DNA of 64,000 bases from Castellaniella defragrans (lineage in GTDB: Bacteria > Pseudomonadota > Gammaproteobacteria > Burkholderiales > Burkholderiaceae_B), in the NCBI RefSeq assembly GCF_014203015.1, contig NZ_JACHIB010000003.1, forward strand, positions 170,680 through 234,679, read 5' to 3'. The position numbers and the translations under genes are program-made. Positions 46,302-56,503 of the stretch are shown here, one piece after another (position 1 is the first letter of the stretch; the number at the start of each line of letters is the position of its first letter). The notes beneath the pieces were generated by a model. It did no database searches. It was not told the origin of the DNA and worked only from the letters and a program-made list of their open reading frames with translations.

Positions 46302-47471
46302 ATGATGAAGTCTCTTCGTTCCCTGCGCGCCCTGGCCGCCACCGTCTCGGCCACGGCGCTGGTCGCCGCGGTTCCCTCGGCCCGCGCGGCCGATTACAAG
46401 GTCGGATTCATCACCTCCCTGGTGGGTCCGGTCTCCTCCCTGGGCATCCCCTACCAGAAGGGCATCAAGGCGGGCCAGGCCTACCAGTCCGAGATCGACG
46501 GCAAGAAGGTCCAGCTCATCCAGCTCGACGATGCCTCCGACCCCAGCACGGCGGCGCGCAACGCCCGCAAGCTGATCGAGGAGGACAAGGTCGATGCCAT
46601 CATCGGCACGGCCGGCTCGCCCGGCGCTCTGGCCATCGCCGCGGTGGCGCGCGAGTCCAGGACGCCGCTGATCTCGATCGCCCACGCCGACCTGTCGGGA
46701 GCCGAGGCCGAGTGGGTCGTGACGGTGCCGCAGCCCGCCACCCTGATGATCAGCGCCGTGGTCGATCACATGAAGCAGGCCGGCGTCCACACCCTGGGCT
46801 ACATCGGCTTCTCGGACGCCTGGGGCGACCAGGTCTACGAGGCGCTGGAGAAGACCACGCCGCAGGCGGGCATCAAGGTCGTGACCAACGAGCGCTACGC
46901 GCGCGGCGACGCCTCGGTGGCCGGCCAGGTGCTGAAGATCGTCTCGCAGCGCCCCGACGCCGTGATCACGGGGAACTCGGGCACGCCCGGCGCGCTGCCC
47001 TACCTGGCGCTGGCCGACCGCGGCTACAAGGGCAAGCTCTACGGCACCCACGCCCTGATCAATCCGGCCTTCATCAACGTCGCGCGCAGTTCCGTCGAGG
47101 GCCTGCTGGCGCCCACCGGCCCGGTCATCGTGGCCGAGCAGCTGCCCGAGGACAATCCCATCCGCAAGGTGGCGATGGCCTATCGCGACGCCTACCAGAA
47201 GGCCAACGGCGCGCCGGCCGCCGACGCCTTTTCCGCCTATTCCTTCGACGCCTGGCTGATCTTCCTGGACGCGGCCAAGCGCGCCTCGGCCACCGCCGAG
47301 CCGGGCACGCCGGAATTCCGCGTGGCGCTGCACGACGCGATCAACAGCACCAAGGAGCTGGTGGGCACCCACGCGGTCTACAACTTCCGGCCGGACACGA
47401 CCTACGGCACGGACGAGCGTTCCCGTGTGGTGGTCAGGCTTGAAAAGGGCCAATGGAAGCTGGTGCCCTGA
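46302..47471 (+). CDS. ABC transporter substrate-binding protein (branched-chain/aromatic type), copy 1
   Basis: A 389-residue periplasmic binding protein of the Leu/Ile/Val family. The signal peptide runs through PSARAAD, followed by YKVGFITSLVGPVSSLGIPYQKG and LIQLDDASDPSTAARNARKLIEEDKV. It is about 60% identical by eye to the next gene. Family members with the LIV-type permeases often carry aromatic acids. The neighbouring livHMGF genes and the indole genes around suggest an indolic or aromatic ligand. Confidence 0.9.
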   Translation: MMKSLRSLRALAATVSATALVAAVPSARAADYKVGFITSLVGPVSSLGIPYQKGIKAGQAYQSEIDGKKVQLIQLDDASDPSTAARNARKLIEEDKVDAIIGTAGSPGALAIAAVARESRTPLISIAHADLSGAEAEWVVTVPQPATLMISAVVDHMKQAGVHTLGYIGFSDAWGDQVYEALEKTTPQAGIKVVTNERYARGDASVAGQVLKIVSQRPDAVITGNSGTPGALPYLALADRGYKGKLYGTHALINPAFINVARSSVEGLLAPTGPVIVAEQLPEDNPIRKVAMAYRDAYQKANGAPAADAFSAYSFDAWLIFLDAAKRASATAEPGTPEFRVALHDAINSTKELVGTHAVYNFRPDTTYGTDERSRVVVRLEKGQWKLVP

Positions 47472-47532
47472 GCGAGGCCGGTCCCCGAGGCGGCGGCCCG
47501 GCCGCCGCCATTCCCGGTTCCTGGAGAGAGCG

Positions 47533-48735
47533 ATGAATTTGTTTCTGGAGACATTCCCGGCGCCGCCGCGCGTGCTGCGCTGGCTGATCCTGGCGGGCGC
47601 GGCCTGCCTGTCGATGAGCGCCTCGGGGGCGGAACTCAAGGTGGGCGTGATCAGCTCCCTGTCCGGGCCGGTCTCGGCGCTGGGGATCCCCTACGAAAAG
47701 GGGATCCGCGCCGCGCATGCCCGCTTCCCCGAGGTGGCCGGTCACCGGGTGGAACTCATCGTCCTGGACGATGCCTCCGACCCGACCACGGCGGGGCGCA
47801 ATGCGCGCAAGCTGGTCAACGAGGACAAGGTGGACGTGCTCATCGGCACCTCGGGCGTGCCCGGCGCGATGGCGATCGCCGCCGTCGCGCAGGAGCTGAA
47901 GACGCCGCTGATCTCGCCCACGCCCATCTCGCTGCCTGGCCGGGAACACGACTGGACGGTGGCGGCCTCGCAGCCGTTCGAGCTGATGGTGTCGGCCGTG
48001 GTCAAGCGCATGAAGGCCGAGGGCGTCAGGACCGTGGCCTTCATCGGCTTCTCCGACGCGCTGGGGGACCTGGCCTACGACTCGCTGGTCCGCAGCGCCG
48101 GCGAGCAGGGCATCGAGGTGGTGGCCAACGAGCGCTATGCGCGCGGCGACATGTCGGTGGCTGGCCAGGTGCTGAAGATCATGGCCAGGCGGCCGGACGC
48201 CGTGTTCGCCGGCAACAGCGGCACGCCCGGCGCGCTGCCGTACCTGGAGCTTGCCAACCGCCGCTATGCCGGGCGCCTCTACGGCACCCACGGCCTGATC
48301 AACGCCGATTTCGTGCGGGTGGGCGGCCGTTCGATCGAAGGCCTGGAGGTGCCCAGCGGACCGGTGCTGGTGGCCGAGCAATTGCCGGCCGGCGATCCGA
48401 TCCGCGCGGTCTCGATGGCGTTCCGCGCCTCGTACCGGCAGCTTTATGGCGCGCCGCCGACGGACGCCTTCTCGGCCTACACCTACGACGCCTACCTGGT
48501 GCTGGCCGACGCCGCCGCGCGGGTCGGCGCGGACGCGGGGCCGCCGGGCACGCCGGCCTACCGGCAGGCGCTCAAGGACGCCATCGTGTCGACGCGGGAG
48601 CTGGCCGGCACGCACGGCATCTACAACTTCGGGCGCGACAGCCGCTACGGCTCGGACGAGCGCGCGGTCGTCATGGTGCGCATGGAAGGCGGGCAGTGGA
48701 AGCTGGCCGCGCAGCCCAAGCCGCCGGGCCGCTGA
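47533..48735 (+). CDS. ABC transporter substrate-binding protein, copy 2
   Basis: A 400-residue paralogue of the preceding protein, with the same GVISSLSGPVSALGIPYEKG opening, the DDASDPTTAGRNARKL segment and matching residues throughout. The signal peptide ends near SASGA. Differences are concentrated in the ligand-side stretch after TPLIS (TPISLPGREHDW here, IAHADLSGAEAEW in copy 1), suggesting different ligand preference after a tandem duplication. GGAGAGAG lies ahead of ATG 47533. Confidence 0.9.
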   Translation: MNLFLETFPAPPRVLRWLILAGAACLSMSASGAELKVGVISSLSGPVSALGIPYEKGIRAAHARFPEVAGHRVELIVLDDASDPTTAGRNARKLVNEDKVDVLIGTSGVPGAMAIAAVAQELKTPLISPTPISLPGREHDWTVAASQPFELMVSAVVKRMKAEGVRTVAFIGFSDALGDLAYDSLVRSAGEQGIEVVANERYARGDMSVAGQVLKIMARRPDAVFAGNSGTPGALPYLELANRRYAGRLYGTHGLINADFVRVGGRSIEGLEVPSGPVLVAEQLPAGDPIRAVSMAFRASYRQLYGAPPTDAFSAYTYDAYLVLADAAARVGADAGPPGTPAYRQALKDAIVSTRELAGTHGIYNFGRDSRYGSDERAVVMVRMEGGQWKLAAQPKPPGR

Positions 48736-48774
48736 GCGGCGGCCCGCGGCGATGAAACGAAGGGATTTGACATC

Positions 48775-49830
48775 ATGACATGGGATATCGCCCTCATCCT
48801 GGGCATCGACGGCCTGGCCAACGGCGCCATCTACCTGCTTGCGGGGCTGGGGCTGGTGCTGGTCTTTTCGGTCACGCGCGTCGTGTTCGTGCCGTTCGGG
48901 GACATCGCGGCCTTCTCCGCCCTGAGTCTGGCGGCCTTCGAGGCGGGCCAGGTGCCGCCGACCATCGGCCTGGTGGCTTTCCTGGCCGCGGCGGCGCTGC
49001 TGACGGAAGTCGGCAGCCTGGCGCGCAAGGGCGAGGGGCGCCGCATTCCCCGCGCGCTGCTGCTGTGGGGCGTGCTGCCCCTGCTGCCCTGCCTGATCGC
49101 CTGGGCGGCCGCGCGCTTCGGGGCGCCAGCGCCCGTCCAGGTGGTCGCGTCGGTGCTGCTGGTGGTGCCGATGGCGCCGCTGCTGGCGCGCGTGGTGTTC
49201 CAGCCCATCGCCGACGCCTCCGTGCTGGTGCTGCTGATCGTGTCGCTCGCCCTGAGCTTCCTGCTCTCGGGCCTGGGCCTGCTGTTCTTCGGTCCCGAGG
49301 GCACGCGCACGGCGCCCCTGGCGTTGGGCTCGCTGGCGCTGGGCGACGGGGTCGAGGTCGGCGGCCAGGTGATCCTCATGGTGGGCACGGCGATCGTGCT
49401 CAGCGGCCTGTTCTTCCTCGCCTTCGAGCGGACCGCGATGGGCAAGGCGCTGCGCGCCACGGCGATCAACCGCGTGGGCGCGCGGCTGGTGGGGATCCGT
49501 CCCGCCCGCACCGCCATGCTGGCCTACGGCTATTCCTCCCTGCTGGCGGGGTTCATCGGCATCCTGATCGCGCCCGTCACCACCATGTACTACGACTCGG
49601 GCTTCCTCATCGGCCTGAAGGCCTTCGTGGCCGCCATCATCGGCGGGCTGGTGAGCTATCCGGCCACGGCCCTGGGCGCCCTGGCCGTCGGCCTGTTCGA
49701 GAGCTTCGCGTCTTTCTGGAGCGGCGCGCTCAAGGACGCGATCGTGTTCAGCCTGCTGATTCCCGTGCTGATGGCGCGCTCCTACCTGGCACGCCACCAC
49801 GAGGAAGAAGCCGAGGAGATCGATCAATGA
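48775..49830 (+). CDS. livH: ABC transporter permease (LivH type)
   Basis: A 351-residue inner-membrane permease. It starts with IDGLANGAIYLLAGLGLVLVFSVTRV and has the EAA-like cytoplasmic loop RATAINRVGARLVGIRPARTAM, both LivH hallmarks. It is somewhat longer than usual because of an extra loop with ARKGEGRRIPR near residue 85. It overlaps the next gene by ATGA. Confidence 0.9.
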   Translation: MTWDIALILGIDGLANGAIYLLAGLGLVLVFSVTRVVFVPFGDIAAFSALSLAAFEAGQVPPTIGLVAFLAAAALLTEVGSLARKGEGRRIPRALLLWGVLPLLPCLIAWAAARFGAPAPVQVVASVLLVVPMAPLLARVVFQPIADASVLVLLIVSLALSFLLSGLGLLFFGPEGTRTAPLALGSLALGDGVEVGGQVILMVGTAIVLSGLFFLAFERTAMGKALRATAINRVGARLVGIRPARTAMLAYGYSSLLAGFIGILIAPVTTMYYDSGFLIGLKAFVAAIIGGLVSYPATALGALAVGLFESFASFWSGALKDAIVFSLLIPVLMARSYLARHHEEEAEEIDQ

Positions 49831-51608
49831 AACCGTTCGCACCCAGGATCCTCGTGGCGGTGCTGATCGCCGCCCTCATCCTCGCGCCGCTGTTCGCGGG
49901 CACCTTCACCGTCTCGCTGCTCAACGAGATCGGCATCGGCGCCCTGGTCGCCCTCGGGCTGGTGCTGCTGACCGGCGTGGGCGGCGCGACCTCCTTCGGC
50001 CAGGCGGCGTTCGTCGGCATCGCCGCCTATGCCAGCGCCTGGCTGACGACCGCGCAGGGGATGTCGCCCTGGCTGGGCCTGATCTTCGCGCTGGCGCTCA
50101 CGGGGCTGTCCGCTCTGGCCATCGGCATGCTGACCCTGCGCCTGGGCGGGCACTTCCTGGCCCTGTCCACCATCGCCTGGGGCCTGTCGATCTCCATGCT
50201 GTTCGGCAATCTCGATGCCCTGGGCCGGCATACCGGCCTGTCGGGCATCCCGCCCGTGACGATCGGCGGCTGGTCGCTGATGGAGCCGCAGGCCATGTAC
50301 TACCTCGTCTGGACGGTGGTGGGCCTGGCGTTCCTGTTCAGCCGCAACCTGCTCGACTCCCGTCCGGGGCGCGCCATCCGCGGCCTGCGCGGCGGCGCGA
50401 CGCTGCTCGCCAGCGTCGGCGCGGACGCCTACCGGCTGCGGCTGTCCCTGTTCGTCACGGCGGCGCTGCTGGCGGGCCTGGCGGGCTGGCTGTACGCGCA
50501 CATGAACCGCTTCGTCAGCCCCTCGCCGTTCAGCGTGCACGCCAGCATCGAATACCTGCTGATGGCGGTGGCCGGCGGCCTGGGCAGCCTGGCCGGCGCC
50601 CTGGTGGGCTCGGGCCTGGTGCTGGCCCTCAAGAACGTCCTGCAGGACGTGCTGCCGTGGCTCACGCAGCGCTCCGGCCAGCTCGATTCCATCGTGTTCT
50701 CGGCCCTGTTCATCGCGCTGCTGCACTTCGCCCGCGGCGGCCTGATGGCCTACGTGCGCCGCTGGCGGCGGCGCCATGGCGCGGGCCGTCCGGCCGCGGC
50801 GCCCGTGGCGCCGGCCCGGCCGCTGCCCAATCGCGCCATGCCGGCCCGCGGGACGCCGATCCTGTCGGTGCAGGGCGCGGTCAAGCGCTTCGGCGGCCTG
50901 GTCGCGGTCAACGACGTCAGCTTCGAGCTGAACGCGGGCGAGATCCTGGGGCTGATCGGGCCCAACGGCGCGGGCAAGTCCACCATGTTCAACCTGCTCA
51001 CCGGCACGATTCCCATGACCTCCGGGCGGGTGCGGTTCCTGGGGCGCGACGTGTCCGGCATGCTGCAGCTGGAAATCGCCCGCCTGGGCCTGGGGCGCAC
51101 CTTCCAGCACGTCAAGCTGCGCCCGCACATGAGCCTGCTGGACAACGTCGCGCTGGGCGTCCATGCCAGGACACGGCCCAGCATGCTGCGCGCCGGCCTG
51201 CGCCTGGACCGCGAGGAAGAGCGCCGCATCCTGTACGAGGCGCGGCGCCAGCTCGACCGGATCGGCCTGGGCGACCGCGCCCATGAAATGGCCGGCAGCC
51301 TGCCGCTGGGCACCCAGCGCATCCTGGAGATCGCGCGCGCCCTGGCCTCCGATCCCGTCCTGCTGGTGCTGGACGAGCCGGCCGCGGGCCTGCGGCGCCA
51401 GGAAAAACTCGCCCTGGGCGACCTGCTGCGCAAGCTGCGCGAGGAAGGCATGACCATCCTGATCGTGGAGCACGACATGGATTTCGTGATGAATCTGGTG
51501 GACCGGCTGGTGGTGATGAACTTCGGCTCCAAGCTGGTGGAAGGCGTGCCGGCGGCCGTGCGCGCCGACGAGCGGGTGCAGGCCGCCTATCTCGGGGGGA
51601 CGGTATGA
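49827..51608 (+). CDS. Fused ABC permease-ATPase (LivM-LivG)
   Basis: A 593-residue fusion. Residues 1-315 are a LivM permease with nine or so helices and [21 protein letters not shown] as the coupling loop. Residues about 345-593 are a LivG ATPase with Walker [10 protein letters not shown], the signature [16 protein letters not shown] in place of LSGGQ, Walker [12 protein letters not shown] and the switch [12 protein letters not shown]. The linker (about 315-345) is Arg/Ala/Pro-rich. An internal ATG at 50838 has no ribosome-binding site, so the fusion looks real. Both ends overlap neighbours by ATGA. Confidence 0.92.
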   Translation: MKPFAPRILVAVLIAALILAPLFAGTFTVSLLNEIGIGALVALGLVLLTGVGGATSFGQAAFVGIAAYASAWLTTAQGMSPWLGLIFALALTGLSALAIGMLTLRLGGHFLALSTIAWGLSISMLFGNLDALGRHTGLSGIPPVTIGGWSLMEPQAMYYLVWTVVGLAFLFSRNLLDSRPGRAIRGLRGGATLLASVGADAYRLRLSLFVTAALLAGLAGWLYAHMNRFVSPSPFSVHASIEYLLMAVAGGLGSLAGALVGSGLVLALKNVLQDVLPWLTQRSGQLDSIVFSALFIALLHFARGGLMAYVRRWRRRHGAGRPAAAPVAPARPLPNRAMPARGTPILSVQGAVKRFGGLVAVNDVSFELNAGEILGLIGPNGAGKSTMFNLLTGTIPMTSGRVRFLGRDVSGMLQLEIARLGLGRTFQHVKLRPHMSLLDNVALGVHARTRPSMLRAGLRLDREEERRILYEARRQLDRIGLGDRAHEMAGSLPLGTQRILEIARALASDPVLLVLDEPAAGLRRQEKLALGDLLRKLREEGMTILIVEHDMDFVMNLVDRLVVMNFGSKLVEGVPAAVRADERVQAAYLGGTV

Positions 51609-52351
51609 GCGCGACGACAGGGACGCCGATGCTGGAAGTGGGGGACCTGCGGGTCGCGTACGGGCGCGTCGAGGCGGTGCGCGGGGTTTCGATCGCCCTG
51701 CAGCCGGGCCAGATCGTCTCGGTCATCGGGCCCAACGGCGCGGGCAAGACGACGCTGCTGTCGGCGGTGATGGGCCTGCTGCCCTCGCGCGGCACGCTGC
51801 GCTTCGAGGGCGAGGACCTGGCCGGCCTGGACGTCGAGTCGCGCGTGGAGCGCGGCCTGTGCCTCGTGCCCGAGACGCGCGAGCTGTTCGGCGAGCTCTC
51901 GGTGCTGGACAATCTGCGCCTGGGCGCGTATTCGCGCCGGCTGCGGCCGCAGGCCCTGCGCGGCCGCCTGGATTCGGTGTACGCGCGCTTTCCGCGGCTG
52001 GCCGAGCGGCGCTCGCAGCGGGCGGACACCTTGTCCGGCGGCGAGCGCCAGATGCTGGCGGTCGGGCGCGCGCTGATGTCGGCGCCGCGCCTGCTGATGC
52101 TCGACGAGCCCAGCCTGGGGCTCGCGCCGCTCATCGTGCGGGAGATCCTGTCCATCGTGCGCGCCTTGCGCGAGGACGGCGTGTCGATCCTGCTGGTCGA
52201 GCAGAACGCCCGCGCCGCGCTGGAGAGCTCCGATTTCGGCTACGTGCTGGAAACCGGCGAGATCGCCCTGTCGGGCGATTCCGCGGCGCTCGCCGAGGAT
52301 GCGCGCGTGCGGGCCACTTATCTTGGAGGAGGCACCGATGACGATGCATGA
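51605..52351 (+). CDS. livF: ABC transporter ATPase (LivF type)
   Basis: A 248-residue ATPase with Walker [10 protein letters not shown], signature [15 protein letters not shown], Walker [15 protein letters not shown] and H-loop region [11 protein letters not shown]. It forms the second nucleotide-binding subunit beside the LivM-LivG fusion. The C-terminal YLGGG ending is typical. Its stop lies inside the start of the next ligase gene. Confidence 0.94.
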   Translation: MSATTGTPMLEVGDLRVAYGRVEAVRGVSIALQPGQIVSVIGPNGAGKTTLLSAVMGLLPSRGTLRFEGEDLAGLDVESRVERGLCLVPETRELFGELSVLDNLRLGAYSRRLRPQALRGRLDSVYARFPRLAERRSQRADTLSGGERQMLAVGRALMSAPRLLMLDEPSLGLAPLIVREILSIVRALREDGVSILLVEQNARAALESSDFGYVLETGEIALSGDSAALAEDARVRATYLGGGTDDDA

Positions 52352-53930
52352 AGGACTGCCGCCCGCACAGCGGACCGTGCCGCGGATGCTGCTGCGCCAG
52401 GCGGCGCTGTTCGCCGGGCGGCCGGCCCTGAAGCTGGGCGCGGCCCGCTGGACGCACGCGGATGCGGCGCCGATCGCGGCGCGGCGGGCAGGCGCGCTGC
52501 GCGCGGCCGGCGTGGGCCGGGGCGACCGCGTGGCGATCATGAGCGCCAACCGCGAGGAATTCCTGGAGGCCTTCCTCGGCTGCGGCTGGTCGGGCGCGGT
52601 CGCCGTGCCGGTCAACACCGCGTCCCGCGGGCCGCAGATCGAATATTTTCTGGCCAACAGCCAGGCCCGGCTGCTGGTGATCGAGGCGCAGTACCTGGAC
52701 CGGCTGGCGACGGCCGACCTGGGCAAGACTTCCCTGCGGCAGATCTGGGTGCTGGACGGCGCCGGCGCGGCGGGGGCGATCGGCGAGGTGCCGGCGGCGC
52801 CGTGGCCGCCGGGCGGGCCGGCGCTGGAGGCCGAGGCGGTGGGGCCGGGCGACACCCTGGCGATCCTCTACACTTCCGGCACCACGGGACCGTCCAAGGG
52901 GGTGCTCTGCCCGCATGCGCAGTACTACTGGTGGGGCGTCAACACCCTGCGCGTCCTGGGCGTGACGCAGGACGACGTCCTGTGCACCACGCTGCCGCTG
53001 TTCCACATCAATGCCCTCAACACCTACGCGCAGGCGGCGCTGGCCGGCTGCGAGGTGGTGTTCGAGCCGAAATTCTCGGCTTCGGGCTTCTGGACTTCGA
53101 TGGCCGCCTGCGGCGCGACCGTCGTATACTTGCTCGGCGCCATGGTGCCGATCCTGCTGGCGCAGCCGTCGGCGCCGGCGGAGCGGGCGCATCGCGTGCG
53201 CATCGGGCTGGGGCCGGGCGTGCCCGCCGAAGCGGGCGAGACGTTCCGCGCGCGCACCGGCGTGCAGCTGCTCGAAGGCTATGGTTCGACGGAAACGAAT
53301 TTCGTGATCGGCACCGCGCCGGATTCGCCGCGGCGCGGGGTGATGGGGTGGGTCCTGCCGGGCTTCGAGGCGCGCGTGGCCGACGAGGACGACGTGGAAG
53401 TGCCGGTCGGCCAGGCCGGCGAACTGCTGGTGCGCGCGCACGAGCCCTATGCCTTCGCCTCGGGATACTTCAACATGCCCGAGAAGACGGTCGAGGCCTG
53501 GCGCAACCTCTGGTTCCATACCGGCGACCGGGTGCTGCGCGAAACCGACGGAGCGTTCCGTTTCGTCGACCGGATCAAGGACGCAATCCGCCGAAGAGGG
53601 GAAAATATCTCGTCTTTCGAGGTCGAACAAGTGCTGCTGAGTCATCCGGCCGTGGCGGCCGCCGCCGTCTATCCCGTCGGCTCCGAACTGGCCGAGGACG
53701 AGGTCATGGCCGCGCTGGTCGCGCGTCCCGGCCAGGTCCTGGACCTGCCGGAACTGGCGGTCTGGTGCGAGTCCCGGCTGCCGCATTTCGCGGTGCCGCG
53801 CTACATCGACGTGCTGGAAGACCTGCCGCGCACCGAGAACGGCAAGATCCAGAAGTACAAGTTGCGCGAACGCGGCGTCACCGCGGCCACCTGGGAACGT
53901 CCCCAGGCGCCGCGCAGGCAGCGGGCTTGA
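52338..53930 (+). CDS. Acyl-CoA ligase (CaiC-like, AMP-forming)
   Basis: A 530-residue ANL ligase. Motifs are [18 protein letters not shown], the [11 protein letters not shown] segment, [31 protein letters not shown] and the terminal lysine in [12 protein letters not shown]. It resembles carnitine/crotonobetaine and related ligases rather than the benzoate type. Co-transcription with the importer and position before the Iac-type genes suggest that it activates the imported acid or an oxidised product such as dioxindole-3-acetate. ATG 52338 with GGAGGAGG upstream overlaps livF by 14 bp. Confidence 0.87.
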   Translation: MTMHEGLPPAQRTVPRMLLRQAALFAGRPALKLGAARWTHADAAPIAARRAGALRAAGVGRGDRVAIMSANREEFLEAFLGCGWSGAVAVPVNTASRGPQIEYFLANSQARLLVIEAQYLDRLATADLGKTSLRQIWVLDGAGAAGAIGEVPAAPWPPGGPALEAEAVGPGDTLAILYTSGTTGPSKGVLCPHAQYYWWGVNTLRVLGVTQDDVLCTTLPLFHINALNTYAQAALAGCEVVFEPKFSASGFWTSMAACGATVVYLLGAMVPILLAQPSAPAERAHRVRIGLGPGVPAEAGETFRARTGVQLLEGYGSTETNFVIGTAPDSPRRGVMGWVLPGFEARVADEDDVEVPVGQAGELLVRAHEPYAFASGYFNMPEKTVEAWRNLWFHTGDRVLRETDGAFRFVDRIKDAIRRRGENISSFEVEQVLLSHPAVAAAAVYPVGSELAEDEVMAALVARPGQVLDLPELAVWCESRLPHFAVPRYIDVLEDLPRTENGKIQKYKLRERGVTAATWERPQAPRRQRA

Positions 53931-54031
53931 GCGCGGATGATTGTTCCAGGCCCGGGGGCGGCACGGCTCCCCCGGCGCAAGATGACGGAGCCCGACATGG
54001 CCGGCAATTCGATCGAAAGGAGGGGATGCGC

Positions 54032-54613
54032 GTGACCGCTCATGCCAAACATTTCCGACTGGTGCAGTCCCTGGGCGATGACCACATCGGCCTGGAGGCG
54101 CGCGCGCAGATCGACGATCACATGGAAACCAAGATCTGGCTGCGGCTGCTCGCCTGCAGCACGCAGATCGAGCACCAGATCCGCCAGCTGCTGCGCGTGC
54201 GCTTCGCCACCAGCCTGCCGCGCTTCGACTACCTGGCCCAGCTCGACCGTCACCCGGACGGCCTGCGCATGAACGTGCTGTCGCGCTACCTGATGGTGAC
54301 CGGCGGCAACGTGACGGGGCTGACCGACCAGCTCGTCAAGGAAGGGCTGGTGCGCCGCATCGTCAATCCCGAGGATCGCCGCTCCTGGCGCGTGACGCTG
54401 ACCGACAAGGGGCGCGCCGAGTTCGCGGTCATGGCCGCCGAGCACGAGCGCTGGCTGGTCGGGATGTTCAAGGGCCTGCCGGTGGAAAGCCGCGACGCCC
54501 TGTACGAGCACCTGGGCCATTTGCGGGTCCTGCTGGCGAACCGCCAGGCCGAGGTCGAGACCGAGGCCGCGGCGAGCCCGCCCCGGCGGCGCGGGAGCAA
54601 GACGAGCGCCTGA
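54032..54613 (+). CDS. MarR-family regulator (3), IacR-like by position
   Basis: A 193-residue MarR protein with SRYLMVTGGNVTGLTDQLVKEGLVRRIVNPEDRR as its DNA-binding region. GTG 54032 is chosen because AAGGAGG at 54017-54023 is 8 bp away; ATG 54026, two codons earlier, would leave only 2 bp. The C-terminus is a basic Arg/Ser tail. Classical iac clusters carry a MarR regulator, IacR, next to iacA; this gene has the same place, before the iacA-like gene and its palindromic promoter. Confidence 0.86.
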   Translation: MTAHAKHFRLVQSLGDDHIGLEARAQIDDHMETKIWLRLLACSTQIEHQIRQLLRVRFATSLPRFDYLAQLDRHPDGLRMNVLSRYLMVTGGNVTGLTDQLVKEGLVRRIVNPEDRRSWRVTLTDKGRAEFAVMAAEHERWLVGMFKGLPVESRDALYEHLGHLRVLLANRQAEVETEAAASPPRRRGSKTSA

Positions 54614-54889
54614 TTCGGGATAGTCCCTATTGATGCGTTCCGTCGCATTCAATAGCATCATAACTAAATATATGATTTTGGATTGATTTAGAGCAGTAGA
54701 AACAAGCGGCAAGGAGCAGCACCGCCCCGGCACGTACGCAAGCACTTTCCGGGGTCGTTTTTCCGGACATTTAATTCAAAAATCAATTGAAATCGGAAGT
54801 AATTTCGCAGGGCGCATCCGCGGTGCGATGCGCGGTCCGGCCCGCCGGGCCGCCCTGCGAAACCGCCACCGACAGATGGAGACAAGACG
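54614..54889 (+). promoter_or_regulatory. Promoter and palindrome before the iacA-like operon
   Basis: The 276-bp gap holds no gene. TTCAAT (54648-54653), 17 bp, TATGAT (54671-54676) make a candidate promoter. ATCATA (54657-54662) and TATGAT form an inverted repeat overlapping the -10, and AACTAAAT (54662-54669) inside it matches half-sites elsewhere in the region. A second AT-rich patch (54763-54800) lies further down. This fits a MarR operator. Confidence 0.6.
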
Positions 54890-56050
54890 ATGAGCGACAT
54901 TCTTTCCCTGCCCGCGGGCGTGCGCGCGCACGGCGCCGAGCTGGACCAGCTCCTGCGCGACGTCCATGAGCGCCGGCGGGAATTCGAGGCCCTGGGCTAC
55001 GTGCCGCAGGACATCATCGACCGGTTCAAGGCCATGGGCGTCTACCGTTCGCTGGTTGCGCGGCGCTTCGGCGGAGACGAATGCTCGCCCGCCGAGTTCT
55101 GCCGCCTGATCGAGCGGATTTCCCAGGCGGACGGCTCGACGGGCTGGGTCGCCAGCTTCGCCATCGGCCCGATCTACCTGTCGGCCCTGCCGGTCCCCAC
55201 GCTGGAGCGGCTGTACGCCGAGGGCGGCGTGGACCAGGTCTTCGCCGGCGGGATCTTCCCGCCGCAGCCGGTCCAGGCCGTCGAGGGCGGGTACAAGGTC
55301 TCCGGGCGCTGGCATTTCTCCAGCGGCAGCATGGGGGCGGACGTGGTCGGCGTGGGCATCATCCCGCCCGCCGAAGGCGGGGCCGCGCTGCCGCGCATGG
55401 CCGTCATGCGCCGCGACCAGATCCGCATCGAGCAGAACTGGGACGTCATGGGCCTGAAGGCCACCGGCAGCAACGATCTCGTGGCCGACGGCGTCGTGGT
55501 GGCGCAGGACTGGACTTTCGTGCGGGGCGGCGCCTCGTCCCTGGACACGCCGCTGTACCGCTATCCGGCGCTGGCCTTCGCGGCGCAGGTCCTGGCCGTG
55601 GTCGCGCTGGGCATCGGCCGCGCGGCGATCGACGAAGTCCTGCAGATGGCCGGCGGCCGCAAGTCCGTCACCGGGGCGCCCAACCTGGGCGAGCGCGTCT
55701 ACGTGCAGCTGGAGGTCGCCCGGATCGAGGCCGAGCTGCGCGCGGCGCGCAGCTGGTTCTACGAGGCCATCGACGACATCTGGCGGGTGCTGGTGGCCGG
55801 CGGCAGGCCCGAGGACCACCTGGTCAGCATGCTGCGCCTGTCGGCCACGCATGCCGCGCGGGTCGGGGCCGACGTGGCCCGCCGCGCCCAGATGCTCAGC
55901 GGCATGACCGGCGTCTACGAGGCCAGCCCGCTGGCCCAGCAGGTGCGCGACGCCCAGATGGTGACCCAGCACGCCTTCATGGGCGACATCACCTACCAGA
56001 ACGCGGGTGCCATGCGCTTCGGCCTGGCGCCCCTGCCGGGCTATCTTTGA
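54890..56050 (+). CDS. iacA: IacA-like acyl-CoA-dehydrogenase-fold monooxygenase
   Basis: A 386-residue flavin-dependent oxygenase of the acyl-CoA dehydrogenase fold (HpaB/DszC side). It has QADGSTGWVASF, SGRWHFSSGSMGADVVGVG, WDVMGLKATGSNDLV and a C-terminal helix bundle with AQMLSGMTGVYE, and lacks the catalytic glutamate pattern of true dehydrogenases. IacA starts IAA breakdown by ring oxygenation using reduced flavin. Assignment rests on fold plus the following iacB-, iacE- and iacG-like genes in the same operon. Other indole or phenol monooxygenases remain possible. Confidence 0.8.
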   Translation: MSDILSLPAGVRAHGAELDQLLRDVHERRREFEALGYVPQDIIDRFKAMGVYRSLVARRFGGDECSPAEFCRLIERISQADGSTGWVASFAIGPIYLSALPVPTLERLYAEGGVDQVFAGGIFPPQPVQAVEGGYKVSGRWHFSSGSMGADVVGVGIIPPAEGGAALPRMAVMRRDQIRIEQNWDVMGLKATGSNDLVADGVVVAQDWTFVRGGASSLDTPLYRYPALAFAAQVLAVVALGIGRAAIDEVLQMAGGRKSVTGAPNLGERVYVQLEVARIEAELRAARSWFYEAIDDIWRVLVAGGRPEDHLVSMLRLSATHAARVGADVARRAQMLSGMTGVYEASPLAQQVRDAQMVTQHAFMGDITYQNAGAMRFGLAPLPGYL

Positions 56051-56086
56051 GCGTGGCCCGTCCCGATTCCATACCAGGAGGATGAC

Positions 56087-56443
56087 ATGGAAGACAAGAA
56101 ACCCCTGCGCGTGCTGTTCTGCATCGGCGTCAATCAGAATTTCATGGACGGCACCGCCGCAGACATGAAGGATGTCTGGGTGGCCTTCCTGGCCATGATG
56201 CGCGGCATCCGGGACCTGCCCGGCGTGCGCGTGCTGGGCAATCTGGACGACGACCGGATCATGGTCGGCCCGTCGGTCCAGTTTCCCTGGACCACCTACG
56301 TGCTGGCCGACGTACCCGACTTCGAGACCGTGGTCGAGGCCTGCAACCTGTTCCGCGCCACTCCGGTGGGCGACGGCACGTACAAGCTGTGGAAGTACAT
56401 GCGCGTCGAAGCCCGCGTCGGGCGCGAGCTGGTCATCGATTGA
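56087..56443 (+). CDS. iacB: IacB-like protein
   Basis: A 118-residue soluble protein beginning with KKPLRVLFCIGVNQNFMDG and containing a compact alpha/beta core with FPWTTYVLADVPDFETVVEACN. I recognise it as an IacB relative, a small protein found almost only with iac genes and of unclear role. It is placed 36 bp behind the iacA-like gene with AGGAGGA before its ATG. Its presence is the strongest single argument for an indole-acetate function of this operon. Confidence 0.75.
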   Translation: MEDKKPLRVLFCIGVNQNFMDGTAADMKDVWVAFLAMMRGIRDLPGVRVLGNLDDDRIMVGPSVQFPWTTYVLADVPDFETVVEACNLFRATPVGDGTYKLWKYMRVEARVGRELVID

Positions 56444-56503
56444 CGCCGGCCCCGGCGCCCCCCGCGGCGGGCGCCGGGACCCGGCCCTCTCAGGAGAGAC
56501 ATC

